NCBI GenBank assembly: GCA_018340805.1
Contig: JACMZG010000008.1
Location: forward strand, 12,031,992 to 12,095,991
DNA from: Microvelia longipes
Taxonomy: Eukaryota > Arthropoda > Insecta > Hemiptera > Veliidae
Direction of reading: 5' to 3'
DNA length: 64,000 nucleotides
Part shown: in pieces, positions 45,271 through 56,810 of the stretch
Layout of the letters: each line of letters opens with the position of its first letter
Numbering within the stretch: the stretch's first letter is position 1
Translations under genes and position numbers: made by a program
The notes under the pieces: generated by a model
Told to the model about the DNA's origin: nothing
The model's database searches: none
The model's input: the letters and a program-made list of their open reading frames with translations, nothing else

Positions 45271-46696
45271 TTCTTAAATAAACAATTGTACACTATAATT
45301 AGACATTAGATAAAATATAGTTTTATCAGATATGCTATAAGATTGTTGTCGTAGTGACTTACGCATTGTCAAATATATTTAGACATTTGATCAAATTTAG
45401 TTTTATCAGATATGCTATGAGATAATGTTGTCGTTGTCCCTTACGCATTGTCAAATATAATTAGACATCTGATCAAATTTAGTTTTATCAGATATGCTAT
45501 GAGATATTGTTGTCGTTCTTCCTTACGCATTGTCAAATATAATTAGACAATAAATCAAATTTAGTTTTGTCAGAAATGCTATAAGATATTGTTGTCGTTG
45601 TGCCTTACGCATTGTCAAATATAATTAGACAATAAATCAAATTTAGTTTTATCAGATATGCTATAAGATATTGTTGTCGTTGTGCCTTACGCATTGTCAA
45701 ATATAATTAGACAATAAATCAAATTTAGTTTTGTCAGAAATGCTATAAGATATTGTTGTCGTTGTGCCTTACGCATTGTCAAATATAATTAGACAATAAA
45801 TCAAATTTAGTTTTATCAGATATGCTATAAGATATTGTTGTCGTTGTGCCTTACACATTGTCAAAGATAATTAGACATTGGAACAAATTTAGTTTTATTA
45901 CATACGCTAAGAATTATTGTTGTCGTTGTGCCTTACGCATTGTCAAATATTATAAGATATTTTATCAAAATTTAGTTTTATCACATATGCAAAAAAATAT
46001 TGTTGTCGTTGTGCCTTATGCATTGTCAAATATAATTAGACATTGAATCAAATTTAGGTTTATCAGATATGCTATAAGATATTGTTGTCGTTGTGCCTTA
46101 CGCATTGTCAAATATAATTAGACATAAGATAAAATATAGTGTTATCAGATATGCTATAAGATATTGTTGTCGTTGTGTCTTACGCATTGTCAAATATAAT
46201 TAGACATTAGATAAAATATAGTGTTATTAGATATCCTTTTAGATGTTGTTATCGTTGTGCCCTAGACATTGCCAAATATAATTAGACATTGGATGAAAGT
46301 TTATTTTATCAGATATGCTATAAGATATTGTTGTCGTTGTGCCTTACGCATTGTCAAATATAATTAGACAGTGGAACAAATTTAGTTTTATCAGATATCC
46401 TTTAATATGTTGTTGTTGTTGTGCCCTAGACATTGCCAAATATAATTAGACATTGGATGAAAGTTTATTTTATCAGATATGCTATAAGATATTGTTGTCG
46501 TTGTGCCTTACGCATTGTCAAATATAATTAGACAGTGGAACAAATTTAGTTTTATCAGGTATCCTTTAATATGTTGTTGTTGTTGTGCCCTAGACATTGC
46601 CAAATATAATTAGACATTGGATGAAAGTTTGTTTTATCAGACATGTTATAAGATTTTGTTGTCGTAGTGCCTTACGCATTGACAAATATAATTAGA
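45271..46696. repeat. array F1: 82-bp satellite (about 17 copies)
   Basis: The unit includes GCCTTACGCATTGTCAAATA, then TAATTAGACAATAAATCAAA, TTTAGTTTTATCAGATATGC and TATAAGATATTGTTGTCGTT. A second unit type, with GCCCTAGACATTGCC and ATCCTTTAA, appears in the right half and alternates with the first. Confidence 0.92.
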
Positions 46697-47490
46697 CATT
46701 AGCAACGACTTCGTCTTAAAATACATTAAAAACGCTCCCTGGTTCATTCTGCTTCGCATTAAAACATAATAACCAAGAAGACTATTTTTAAAGAATTGCA
46801 AACTTGAACATAAGTTTGCTGACACTACCTCGACGTATGATTCTTTTAATTACCGAATTTTCGTCATGCAAATGTCGCTTATAAGGTTGTCCGGATGACT
46901 GAAGGTTTAACTAAAAATTTGAAAATTTAAGAAAAACAATTCAAGAATATTTTTCTCGTAATGAATTATGCTTAGTTTATTACTTAAGTGACTTGCTCCA
47001 TTCTACTAATCAATTCTTCAAATTGAAGTCCATTTCTTTTTCCCAATAAGATGCTCACTTAGTGTACTTACTTATTAGCTAATTAAGTAGCATTTATTGA
47101 CTTGAAGGAAATAATTTCTTCTTTCATCTAAACGTCTCTTATTATTTAAGTAACTTTCGTTTTTCTAACTTAAACATGTTATTATTCACGTAATATATGT
47201 TTTCTACTTAACCTTACTTCATTCTTCAAACGTTTTTTTATCATTCAAGCTGTACTTGCTTTCTAACTTGAAACTATTTATAATTCACGTAACTAAAGGT
47301 TTTCCAGCTACACATAGAAATTATTCAAGAAAGGCTTCTGTTTTACCACGTTCCTAGTCATTAATTTTCATGCCTTTAGATTTTAATTATTTAAATACCT
47401 GCAAACAGATAAATATACCAAAAATTGTCGTTTCTTACTTTTTTATTTTATTTTAGTTTTCTTCCAATAACTATTTTCCATCAATAAAAG
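46697..47490. repeat. module H, copy 2, left part
   Basis: It matches 32925-33700 closely and directly follows array F1. A BEL/Pao element interrupts it after TCAATAAAAG. Confidence 0.85.
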
Positions 47491-47671
47491 TGTTGAGAAC
47501 GCAGACAGACTGACTTTAACTATTTTTATTGATTTAACAATTTGACAAATTTTATTCTTCTTCGGCGTCTTCTCAACGACTGACTCTGTCATCTATTTTT
47601 CTTTTCCTGACGTGACGTCTTACAACTTGCTTACTTGCAATAAATAAATAAATAAATAACAAGTTCCAACA
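47491..47671 (-). repeat. BEL/Pao element 2, 3' LTR
   Basis: 181 bp. It differs from the other LTR by about two substitutions and a handful of 1-4 nt indels. Confidence 0.93.
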
Positions 47672-47926
47672 TTCTCCCCCGGGAATACCTGGGGTTTTAC
47701 TCCAGGTTTTCTTACGATGTGTGATGGTGATCCGCTGTTCGATGCTCCAACGATGAAGTGATACGAGTTCAGAGTTGATGCTTCTGACTTCAAATTTATT
47801 TTCATAATTCTTTAGAACATTAAACTTAGGTTTTCATTTTTCATTTATCTCAGAAACAAAAACAAACAAATAAATAATTAATAACTCAAAACAACAACAA
47901 ATAAAATATTTCCCTAATCTAGAGCT

Positions 47927-48335
47927 TCAAGAGTCTAGCTCTAGTGGGTATATACGTTGTAGTGGACGTAAGAGGTGTCCTGTGGCAGTTTTTATGCGTA
48001 CTAGCCGAACTTGGCCATCGTTGCCAGGTAGCATCTCTTCCACAATTCCTAACGGCCAGTCTAATCTCTTAGAATTTTCGATTTCCACTAAAACAAGTTC
48101 TCCTAACTTCAAGTTCCGTTTCTCTTTTTTCTTGTTGTATAATTTCAGCTGACCTAGGTATTCGGCTCGGAACCTCCTCTTTAGAGTGTCTGTCACAGTC
48201 TGTCGATGTTTTATACGTCTGTCGAGACTCCTAGCGTCAATTAAATCAATATCCGCGGTTCCGTCCGGTTGTAAGTCTTGTAAAATTTCTTTGGCGTGAT
48301 AGGCTCTAAATCCGGGTTTTGTCGGGTACGTAAGT
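47927..48335 (-). pseudogene. pol: BEL/Pao element 2 pol remnant, C-terminal DUF5641-type region
   Basis: The open frame from about 48196 holds FRAEYLGQLKLYNKKKEK, then VEIENSKRLDWPLGIVEEML and PLQRIYPLEL, the usual end of a BEL/Pao integrase. The same frame can be read upstream to about 48330 (ARSLDRRIKHRQ). There it abuts RT sequence across the deletion junction at about 48330-48345. Confidence 0.8.
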
Positions 48336-48344
48336 CAATGGGCT

Positions 48345-49439
48345 TTAATCATATTTTTCACCTTCTTTATTTACCCAAAAAAATCTAAAAAAATCTCTAT
48401 CATTTTTGAATAAACTTATTTGCGAAAACGCTCTACGGATATCCGATACTACTCCTATTTTATTCATTCTAAACCTAATTAAAAGTGGAGGTATCATTTC
48501 AATAAGATTTTTTCCTTTCTCTAAGCAGTCATTTAGAGAAGGACTACCTTTGCTCTTTGCAGAGGCATCAAATACCCTTACCGGACTTGTCTTACTACTT
48601 AATTTAACAACATGTCTGTGAGGTAAATAATGTTGAGGAGTTTCAGGACTTATAGGTGGTGCATACTCTATGACACCTTCATTGAGCCACTCCTCTAACA
48701 CTTGGTTATATAACTCAAAATACCCTTCTCTGTGAAGCCTTGCAACCAAATTTTAGTCCTTTGCAACGCTACATTTTGATTACTAGGAGGGGAGGGTGGT
48801 CCTCAATCCACGGCAAGTGAACGACATACCTACCGTTCTCAAATTCAACGGTTTCATCAAAATGTTTTTGGACCTGCCTATCCATTTCTTCTTTTGTTTT
48901 CTTTTCACCTGGGTCTTTAATTCCCAGCACATCCAAGGACCAAAGATCTGAAATAGGTGCTGAAAAATTTGTGCATCTTAAACTATCTACAGTTAGATAA
49001 TTTGTATTCAGGTTATCGTAAGTTTTCCCAGTCAGAGTCCATCCTAATAGGGTTTCTTGAGCAACCAAACCACAAGTTAACTCGTATTTTTTACCCGTTA
49101 CAAGTTTCCCTAAAATATCAGCGCCTATTAAAACTTGTATGGGGCCATCTATGGTATCAGTAATATCTACTCCTAGTTTATTTAATTCTTTAAACCAAGG
49201 TCCGTTGTGCACCACTGGAGCAGCACTAGTAATAATTTTTGGTCTAAGACCGAAAAGTTACATGAGTAGGAATCATCCATTTTCGCCAATCTAACTTTAT
49301 AGATTTGGTGTAATTGTTTTTCGGTGTAAATCCCACCAAATAAACAATGAACTAATTCTTCCGTACCTAAAGAGTTATATCCCATTTTCTGAGCTAATGA
49401 TTTCTGAACATATGATCGTTGGGATCCGGAATCGATCAT
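48345..49439 (-). pseudogene. pol: BEL/Pao element 2 protease and N-terminal reverse transcriptase, frameshifted
   Basis: 49439-49182 carries the protease start MIDSGSQRSYVQKSLA. 49215-48769 carries the linker (LIGADILGKL, ETLLGWTLTG). 48749-48345 carries the RT fingers and palm (LPHRHVVKLSSKTSPVRVFD, KIGVVSDIRRAFSQI with the motif A Asp), ending before YxDD. Frameshifts lie near 49200 and 48760. The catalytic YxDD is deleted. Confidence 0.85.
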
Positions 49440-49483
49440 AGCTCGTATCCTAATTTCTCCCTTACTACCTCTAATCTTTACTC

Positions 49484-50314
49484 CTAGAGTTTGTAAAATA
49501 TTGTACCTACTGTACTATTCGATAACGAACATTCTGGTGAGGAATCACTGTTGTCACATTTCTTTAATTCTGATTCTTTACCAGGACACATAAAATCAAA
49601 ATGCCTACGTTTGCACTTAGAACATTGCAATTTTCTTTTACAATCTTTGCTCAAATGGTTTTTTCGAAAACAAATAAAACAACTACCGTTTTTTAAAATC
49701 GCATTTCTTTTTTGTTGAAATGACAGTTTGTAAACAGAGGGACATTTTTCTGGTAAATGATCTACGTCTATTTTTTGACAGAACACACATTTTGTTTTAT
49801 TATTTTTCCCGGTCTTATTTGTGTTGGTCAACCCTGACGCAGATGGAATCGAAACAGATTTTCCCAAATTCGTTTTTCCAAACGACCCTACAGCGAGCGC
49901 GATTCTTTCCTCGCTCTCTACTTCTTGTTTTAAGAAGTCCAAAAGATTCTCTAATCTCCTTTTAATAGAATTATCCTCACCTGCAACTACTGGTTTTCGT
50001 TGCCAAACTCTGAGTAATTCTTCTGGCAAAGAACTTTCTACCAGAGGAAAAAGCATTGCAGAGCAAGTCTCTGACGTAACTCCTAAAGATTCAAGAGCCC
50101 TTATCTGAGAACTCAAACTATCATACAGGGTACTAAGAGATACACGTTCCTCAATATTAGAGAGAGTTAGTTTGAGAAGTTCTCTTACATAAACTTCAAC
50201 CAGTAAATCTTTATTTCCAAACCTAGCTTTTAAACTATCGCGAGCTTTCTCATAATTTTCGCCGGTTGGAGGAAAACTAGCTACTATTTGATACGCCTTA
50301 GAATCTTCAACCAT
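49484..50314 (-). CDS. gag: BEL/Pao element 2 gag (DUF1759) with zinc knuckles
   Basis: About 276 residues. A DUF1759-type gag domain lies at residues ~1-125 (PPTGENYEKARDSLKARFG, ELLRVWQRKP). A Cys/His region follows at ~175-260 (CVFCQKIDVDHLPEKC, CFICFRKNHLSKDC, CSKCKRRHFDFMC). It is separated from the N-terminal gag frame and from the protease frame by small frameshifts. Confidence 0.85.
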   Translation of the reverse strand: MVEDSKAYQIVASFPPTGENYEKARDSLKARFGNKDLLVEVYVRELLKLTLSNIEERVSLSTLYDSLSSQIRALESLGVTSETCSAMLFPLVESSLPEELLRVWQRKPVVAGEDNSIKRRLENLLDFLKQEVESEERIALAVGSFGKTNLGKSVSIPSASGLTNTNKTGKNNKTKCVFCQKIDVDHLPEKCPSVYKLSFQQKRNAILKNGSCFICFRKNHLSKDCKRKLQCSKCKRRHFDFMCPGKESELKKCDNSDSSPECSLSNSTVGTIFYKL

Positions 50315-50341
50315 ACATTGAAGGAGAAGTTCAAAATTTAT

Positions 50342-50821
50342 CTACTTTCCGTAAATTATTATCTTCGTCAAACTGTTGGAATTGACTCCAAAACGGAAGC
50401 CAAGAAAGTAAATCCCCATTAAATGTCTAAATTTAATTTTAGGAAGTTTCATTTGTCTGTAATATCCTTTAATTTTTGTTTTTTCCGAAATTTCAGATTT
50501 GTCACTGTCAAACATTTTGTCGATTTGAATTTTGATAAAATTAAATTTTGATTGGTATTCGCTAGATGAATCTATCTCCTCCTCTAATAATTTATCGTCA
50601 GTCGTCAAATCATTTACTAAGAGTTCAAAAATTTTTTTGTCAATGTCCGTAATAGAGTTAAGTCTAAGCTCTAGTTGAGAGAGGTCCGAAAATACCTTAT
50701 TTGGATCAACCTCCTCCAATTTGAGATTCTCTTCCAACGCCTTTAACTTCTTTGTGAAAGAGCTCCTATTCACCATCCTAGACTTCCTTAATACCATATA
50801 GGCTTCGCTCGTTGCCGCCAT
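50342..50821 (-). CDS. gag: BEL/Pao element 2 gag N-terminal part
   Basis: The true ATG is at 50821 (MAATSEAYMVLRKSRMVNRS); an open frame extends eight codons upstream only by using GTG. It is charged and helical, with a coiled-coil-like stretch around residues 15-65. The frame shifts near 50380-50420, where the residues no longer look like gag. Confidence 0.75.
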   Translation of the reverse strand: MAATSEAYMVLRKSRMVNRSSFTKKLKALEENLKLEEVDPNKVFSDLSQLELRLNSITDIDKKIFELLVNDLTTDDKLLEEEIDSSSEYQSKFNFIKIQIDKMFDSDKSEISEKTKIKGYYRQMKLPKIKFRHLMGIYFLGFRFGVNSNSLTKIIIYGK

Positions 50822-50840
50822 TGTCCCAGGTCCTTTTAGA

Positions 50841-50852
50841 TTCACGGCACCA
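50841..50852 (-). other. candidate primer-binding site of BEL/Pao element 2
   Basis: Three nucleotides inside the 5' LTR the minus strand reads TGGTGCCGTGAA. It begins with the TGG expected opposite a tRNA CCA end and would pair with a tRNA ending CACGGCACCA. I do not assign the tRNA. Confidence 0.6.
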
Positions 50853-50855
50853 CAA

Positions 50856-51035
50856 TGTTGAGAACGCAGACAGACTGACTTTAAACTATTTTTATTGATT
50901 TAACAATTTGACAAATTTTACTCTTCCTCGGCGTCTTCTCAACGACTGACCTGTCATCTATTTTTTTTTCCTGACGTGACGTCTCTACAACTTGCTTACT
51001 TGCAATAATAAATAAATAAATAACAAGTTCCAACA
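50856..51035 (-). repeat. BEL/Pao element 2, 5' LTR
   Basis: 180 bp, a direct repeat of 47491-47671. The target duplication AAAG follows at 51036-51039. Confidence 0.93.
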
Positions 51036-51889
51036 AAAGGTTATTTTTCTCTCATTATAATGACATTTTCATGTCCACTTTTGATTTTTTATAATGAGTT
51101 GTCCTTCGTTAAAATGCATTTAAATTTCCACAACAAGTTCATCCGCCTAAAATTTTTGCCTTTCACCGTAATTTATTATTTTATTACTACCTTTTACAGG
51201 GCATTTTAAAGATCTTCTCTCATCATACTTCACCAAATTTTTTCACTCCACAATCAGTTGATTATTCTTCTTATAATTTTTATCCTTGTATTTCATGTTT
51301 CCTATTTTTGCAATAATTTGTAAGTCGTCTTTCCTTGATAGTCTCGTTTATCGTTTGGAGACTTTATTTTTTAAACAAAATATTATTTATTGTTTAGGTA
51401 AATGAAATGTTTTACAAGATTGCTGTGGCTGTGCCTTGCTCTTAGATATTCCTACGACATTTATTATTATTAAAAAGAAGCTTATTATTAAAGGAATTTA
51501 CGTTTTTCGATTTAATCTAACAAATAAACTGATTATAAATTAAAAAATAATATAAATAAACGTAAAATAATATTTATAAAGTATAAGGAATGCCATAACA
51601 CCATGTTTCAAACAAAGAAAAAAAAAATAAAGAATAAAAGTTAAAAATTAGCTAATTTATTAAGCTTAATTAAAGAATTAAGTTAAAAAATTCTATTAAA
51701 AATCATCTATTTGATGAATTTATTTTTCTTCTCTAAAAAAAATAATCTACCTTTTTCTAGATTAGTTTCAAGTTATTTAACTTCGCTTTATACAATACAA
51801 TATAGCCCCTTAAAGTCAAAATTATTTGTAGCTATTGAGGTTGATCACTTATATTTTATTATGGACTACATAACTACATAAGATTAAAT
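51036..51889. repeat. module H, copy 2, right part
   Basis: It matches 33735-34235 and then 40836-41100. Near 51545-51560 it reads through AATAATATAAATAAACG, the uninterrupted form of the site occupied by BEL/Pao element 1 in copy 1. Confidence 0.85.
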
Positions 51890-52727
51890 ATAAATAAAAA
51901 AGAGAATAGCTATCGATGTAAATAACACACAAATCACGGAAATACAAAAGATTTAAATCGCATGTAAAACATAATTGCAATTCAAGTAAATAACACACAA
52001 ATTACAAAAATATAAAAGATTTAAATCAAATGCAAAAGAGAATTACAATTCAAGAAAATAACACACAAATCACATAAATATAAAAGATTTGAATTGTATG
52101 TAAAAGAGAATTGCAATTCAAGTAAATAGCACACAAATGACATAAATATAAAAGATTTGAATTGTATGTAAAAGAGAATTGCAATTCAAGTAAATAGCAC
52201 ACAAATGACATAAATATAAAAGATTTGATTTGTATGTAAAAGAGAATTGCAATCCAAGTAAATACACACAAATGACATAAATATAAAAGATTTAAATCTA
52301 ATGCAAAAGAGAATAGCAATTCAAGTAAATAACAAACAAATGACATAAATATAAAAGATTTGAATTGTATGTAAAAGAGAATTGCAATTCAAGTAAATGA
52401 CACACAAATCACATAAATATTAAAAGATTTGAATTGTATGTAAAAGAGAATTGCAATCCAAGTAAATGACACACAAATCACAGAAATACATAAGATTTAA
52501 ATCGAATGTAAAAGAGAATTGCAATTCAAGTAAATAACACACAAATGACATAAATATAAAAGATTTTAATTGTATGTAAAAGAGAATTGCAATCCAGGTA
52601 AATAACACACAAATGACATAAATATAAAAGATTTAAATCGAAAGCAAAAGAGAATTGCAATTCAAGTAAATAACCAAATCACATAAATATAAAATATTTG
52701 AATTGTATGTAAAAGAGAATTGCAAAT
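51890..52727. repeat. array E2: 68-bp satellite (about 12 copies)
   Basis: The unit includes AGATTTGAATTGTATGTAAA, then AGAGAATTGCAATTCAAGTA and ATAACACACAAATGACATAA. It is the same family as E1, but all units share their own diagnostic changes and a slightly longer period, so the two arrays have homogenised separately. Confidence 0.92.
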
Positions 52728-53085
52728 TACTATTTCATCTATTAAATCTTTTTAAAATTCATTGATTTTTTCGTAACCTGTGCTTTATGGAATAATCAAA
52801 TATAACAAAAACATGAATGGATGTCTAAAAGAATAGATAAGACTACTTATACTCTCTGTGTAAATCCATAGAAGATATAATTAGACTACTGTCACATCAA
52901 ATACAAACAAATCTACTTAATAGTAATGTATTTACTAATACACGACTTCACTTCTCTATTATTTCTGTATTCTTATGTATTAGTCTATAAATTTTAATCA
53001 ATTTAAAAAAAATATTTTACGAGTAGTGGCATCTTTTTAAATTTATTATTATTGTGCCTTAATGCATTGTCAAATATAAATAGAC
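52728..53085. repeat. spacer S2 between arrays E2 and G2
   Basis: A close copy of about 43480-43840. Confidence 0.8.
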
Positions 53086-54214
53086 ATTGTTCTACTTATA
53101 CTTTCTGCGTCCATCTAAAATAAGTATTTATACTATACCCCATAATTTGCTTGTTTATTCTCTTTTTCTTTTACATTCTGCCTTTATCCATAATAAGTAT
53201 TTATACTATACCCCATTTTTATCCACAATAACAATTTATACTTTACCTCATAAATATTAATACACTTGTTAATTCCTATGTCATAAACATTCTTCTACTT
53301 ATACTTTTTTATAAATATATACTTTACCCTATTAATACACTTATTTATTCTCATATCATTGACATAATTTTCTTTTACATTCTGCGTCTATCTATAATGA
53401 ACATTATTGTAGATGGAAGCAACTATTACACGCAAACTTTAAGTGAGGCCTTAATGTTACTTATTGAAGTCTAGTTTAAGAAAAAGTAAATAGCAGTCAA
53501 GTCTTTAGTATGTTAAATACTTGTTGTTTTTCATTATTGCACATTTTCTATATTGTGTAATCCACAGAATTCAACTTAAACATTCTACATAAACAATGCA
53601 AATAATATCTAAAACATACTTCTCTATTGTATAATTGATATTTTGGACAAATTATTAACTTTTACATTATTCTGCTTATACTTTCTGCGTCCATCTAAAA
53701 TAAGTATTTATACTTTACCATAAGAATACACTTGTTTATTCTAATGTCATTGACATAATTTTCTTTTACATTCTGCGTTTATCCGCAATATATAAGTATG
53801 CATACTATACTCCAATTATTGTACGCAAACTTTAAATATGTTATACATGTATGATATTATTTATATATTATTATTGAGTCTTGGTTCCATTTTTTGTAGT
53901 CTAGTTTAAGAAAACGTATAAAGCTGTCAACAGGTTAGTATGTTTATTCTTGTATCATTTATATTAATCAGCATATACCTTCTGCGTCCATCCAAAATAA
54001 ATATTTATACTATACCCCAGGAATACACTTGTTTATTTTTATGTCATTGACATTATTCTGCTTATACTTTCTGCATCTTTCTAAAATAAGTATTTATACT
54101 TAACTATATTGATACACTTGTTTATTCTTATGTCATTGACATAATATACTTTTACATTCTTCGTCCATCTACAATAAGTATTTATACTATACCCCATTAA
54201 TACACTTGTTAATT
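53086..54214. repeat. array G2: about 90-bp diverged tandem repeat
   Basis: Same unit as G1. It contains the blocks GTAGATGGAAGCAA and CATTATTGCACATTTTCTAT in the same relative order as in G1, so G is a duplicated block, not just a similar array. Confidence 0.8.
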
Positions 54215-55101
54215 CTTAAATAAACAATTGAACACTGTAATTAGACATTAGATAAAATTTAGTTCTATCAGATATGCTATAAAATGTTGTTGTCATTGTG
54301 CCTTACGCATTGTCAAATATAATTAGACATTATATTAAATTTAGTTTTATCAGATATGCTATGAGATATTGTTATCGTTGTGCCTTACGCATTGTCAAAT
54401 ATATTTAGACATTAGATTAATTTAGTTTTATCAGATATCCTATGAGATATTGTAATCGTTGTGCCTTACGCATTGTCAAATATAATTAGACATTGGATCA
54501 AATTTAGTTTGATCAGATATGCTATAAGATATTGTTGTCGTTGTGCCTACGCATTGTCAAATATAATTAGACAATAAATCAATTAGTTTGATCAGATATG
54601 CTATAAGATATTGTTGGTTGTGCCTTACGCATGTCAAATGACAAAATCAAATTAGTTTCATCAGATTAAGATTTGTTTGTCGTTGTGCCTTACGCATTGT
54701 CAAATATAATTAGACAATAAATCAAATTTAGTTTCATCAGATATGCTATAAGATATTGTTGTCGTTGTGCCTTACGCATTGTCAAATATAATTAGACAAT
54801 AAATCAAATTTAGTTTCATCAGATATTCTATAAGATATTGTTGTCGTTGTGCCTTACGCATTGTCAAATATAATTAGACAATAAATCAAATTTAGTTTCA
54901 TCAGATATTCTATAAGATATTGTTGTCGTTGTGCCTTACGCATTGTCAAATATTATTAGACATTTTATCAAATTTAGTTTTATCACATACGTATAATAAT
55001 ATTGTTGTCGTTGAGCCTTACCCATTGTCGAATATAATTAGACAATAAATCAAATTTAGTTTCATCAGATATTCTATAAGATATTGTTGTCGTTGTGGCA
55101 A
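54215..55101. repeat. array F2: 82-bp satellite (about 11 copies)
   Basis: Same unit as F1, mostly of the GCCTTACGC type. A stretch near 54590-54680 is shortened by several indels. Confidence 0.92.
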
Positions 55102-55520
55102 CAACGACTTCTTCTTAAAATATATTATAAACGCTCCCTGGTTTATTCTGCTTCGCATTAAAAAAAAATAACCAAGAAGACTATTTTAAAAGAAATGCAA
55201 ACTTGACCTTAAAAGTTGCTGACATTGTATCGACGTATGTTTTTATTACCGAATTTTCATCATGCAAATGTCGCCTATAAGGTTGTCCGGATGACGGAAG
55301 TTTCAATTAAAAATTTGAAAGCTCAAGAAAAACAATTTAAGAATCTTGTTCTCGTAATGAATTAAGCATAGTTTATTACTTAAGTAACTTGCTTCATTCT
55401 ACTAACCAATTCTTAAAATTTAAGTCCATTTCTTTTTCCAACTAAGATGCTTACTTAGTGTACTTACTTAGTAGCTAACTAAGTAGCATTTAAAAACTTG
55501 AAGAAAATAATAATTTCTTC
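55102..55520. repeat. module H, copy 3, truncated
   Basis: It follows array F2 exactly as copy 2 follows F1 (AACGACTTCTTCTTAAAATA). It ends after about 420 bp near TTTCTTCTTTCATCTA, where G-type sequence resumes. Confidence 0.8.
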
Positions 55521-56600
55521 TTTCATCTAGTATTTATACTAAATACTTGAAATTAAAATACTTAATATTAAAATACTTTAATATTTAATAATAATAAGCA
55601 TTTATACATTATTATTTATTTTAAGTATTTATGTCATTGACATTATTTTACTATACCCAATGAATACACTTGTTTATTCTTATGTCATTGACATAATTTT
55701 TGTTTACATTCTGCGTTTATCAACAATAAGTATTTTACTATACCCAATTTTTTGCACGCAAACTTTCGATATATTATACAATAATATATATCATATAACA
55801 TATATGATATTATTTATATTTTATTATTGAGCCTTGATTTCACTTATATAAAAGCTTATGATTATATAAAATTACATATTATTGTAATATACATAATTAT
55901 ATAATTACATATAATACTGTTACGTAATAGAGGATATTACTGTGGCTTGATTCCACAATTCGAAGTCGATATTTATAGAAGTTTTCTGTTTAGTGTCTAT
56001 CCACTAAAAGTATTTATTTTCATAACATCTAAAATAAATATTTATACTTTATCCCATGAATACACTTGTTTGTTCTTATGTCATTGACATTATTGTGTTT
56101 ATACCTTCTGCGTCCATCTAAAATAAGTATTTATCCTATATCCCATAAATATACTTGTTTATTCTTATGTAATTGACATTATTCTGTTTATACTTCTGCG
56201 TCCATCTAAATGATTTATCCTTATCCCATAAATATACTTGTTTGTTCTTATGTCATTGACATTATTCTGTTTATACCTTCTGCGTCTTACTAAAATTAGT
56301 ATTTATACTATATCCTATGAATACACTTGTTATTTCTTTTGTCATTGACATTATTCTGTTATACCTTCTGCGTCCATCTAAAATAAGTATTTATGCTATA
56401 CCCTATGAATACAATTATTTATTCTTATGTCATTGACATAATTTACTTTTACCTTCTGCGTCTATCCACAACAATCATATATTCATTCCCCCATTTATTG
56501 CACGCAAACTTTAAACATTTTATACGTATATAATATTATTTATATTTTATTATTGGCCTTGATTCCATTTCTCGAAGTCAAGGTTGAACTATTGGTCAAC
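55521..56600. repeat. array G3: about 90-bp tandem repeat
   Basis: Same unit as G1/G2, with several well-kept copies between 56040 and 56460. Around 55860-55985 it also holds the block seen at 43375-43465. Confidence 0.8.
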
Positions 56601-56810
56601 AGGTCAGTATGTTAAAGAAACTGCTGTTTTTGATTAATTATTTTTAATATATTTTTCTATAATCCATGTAATTAAACTTGAACATTATTAAAAACTAGTA
56701 ATGCGTTGCATCAAGAACTCACGGCAAAGAATACATAAAAAAAAATATTAATTTAAAACAAGCGAAATGAGTTTATCAAACATTCGGATGCTATACTATT
56801 TTAAGTATAA
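56601..56810. other. AT-rich linker
   Basis: About 200 bp between array G3 and the CG-rich array. Nothing is recognised. Confidence 0.4.

Larger units (their letters stand above)
47491..51035 (-). mobile_element. internally deleted BEL/Pao LTR retrotransposon (second family)
   Basis: The LTRs 47491-47671 and 50856-51035 run TGTTGAGAAC...GTTCCAACA and are flanked by AAAG on both sides. Gag, protease and the start of RT are present on the minus strand. RT from after motif A, RNase H and the integrase core are gone, and only the DUF5641-type end of pol remains. LTR and protein sequences differ from the element at 34-41 kb, so it is another family. It cannot mobilise itself. Confidence 0.93.

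Noticed and set aside
52050..52608. Similar hydrophobic frames on the minus strand
   Set aside because: Same cause: read-through of the 68-bp array E2.
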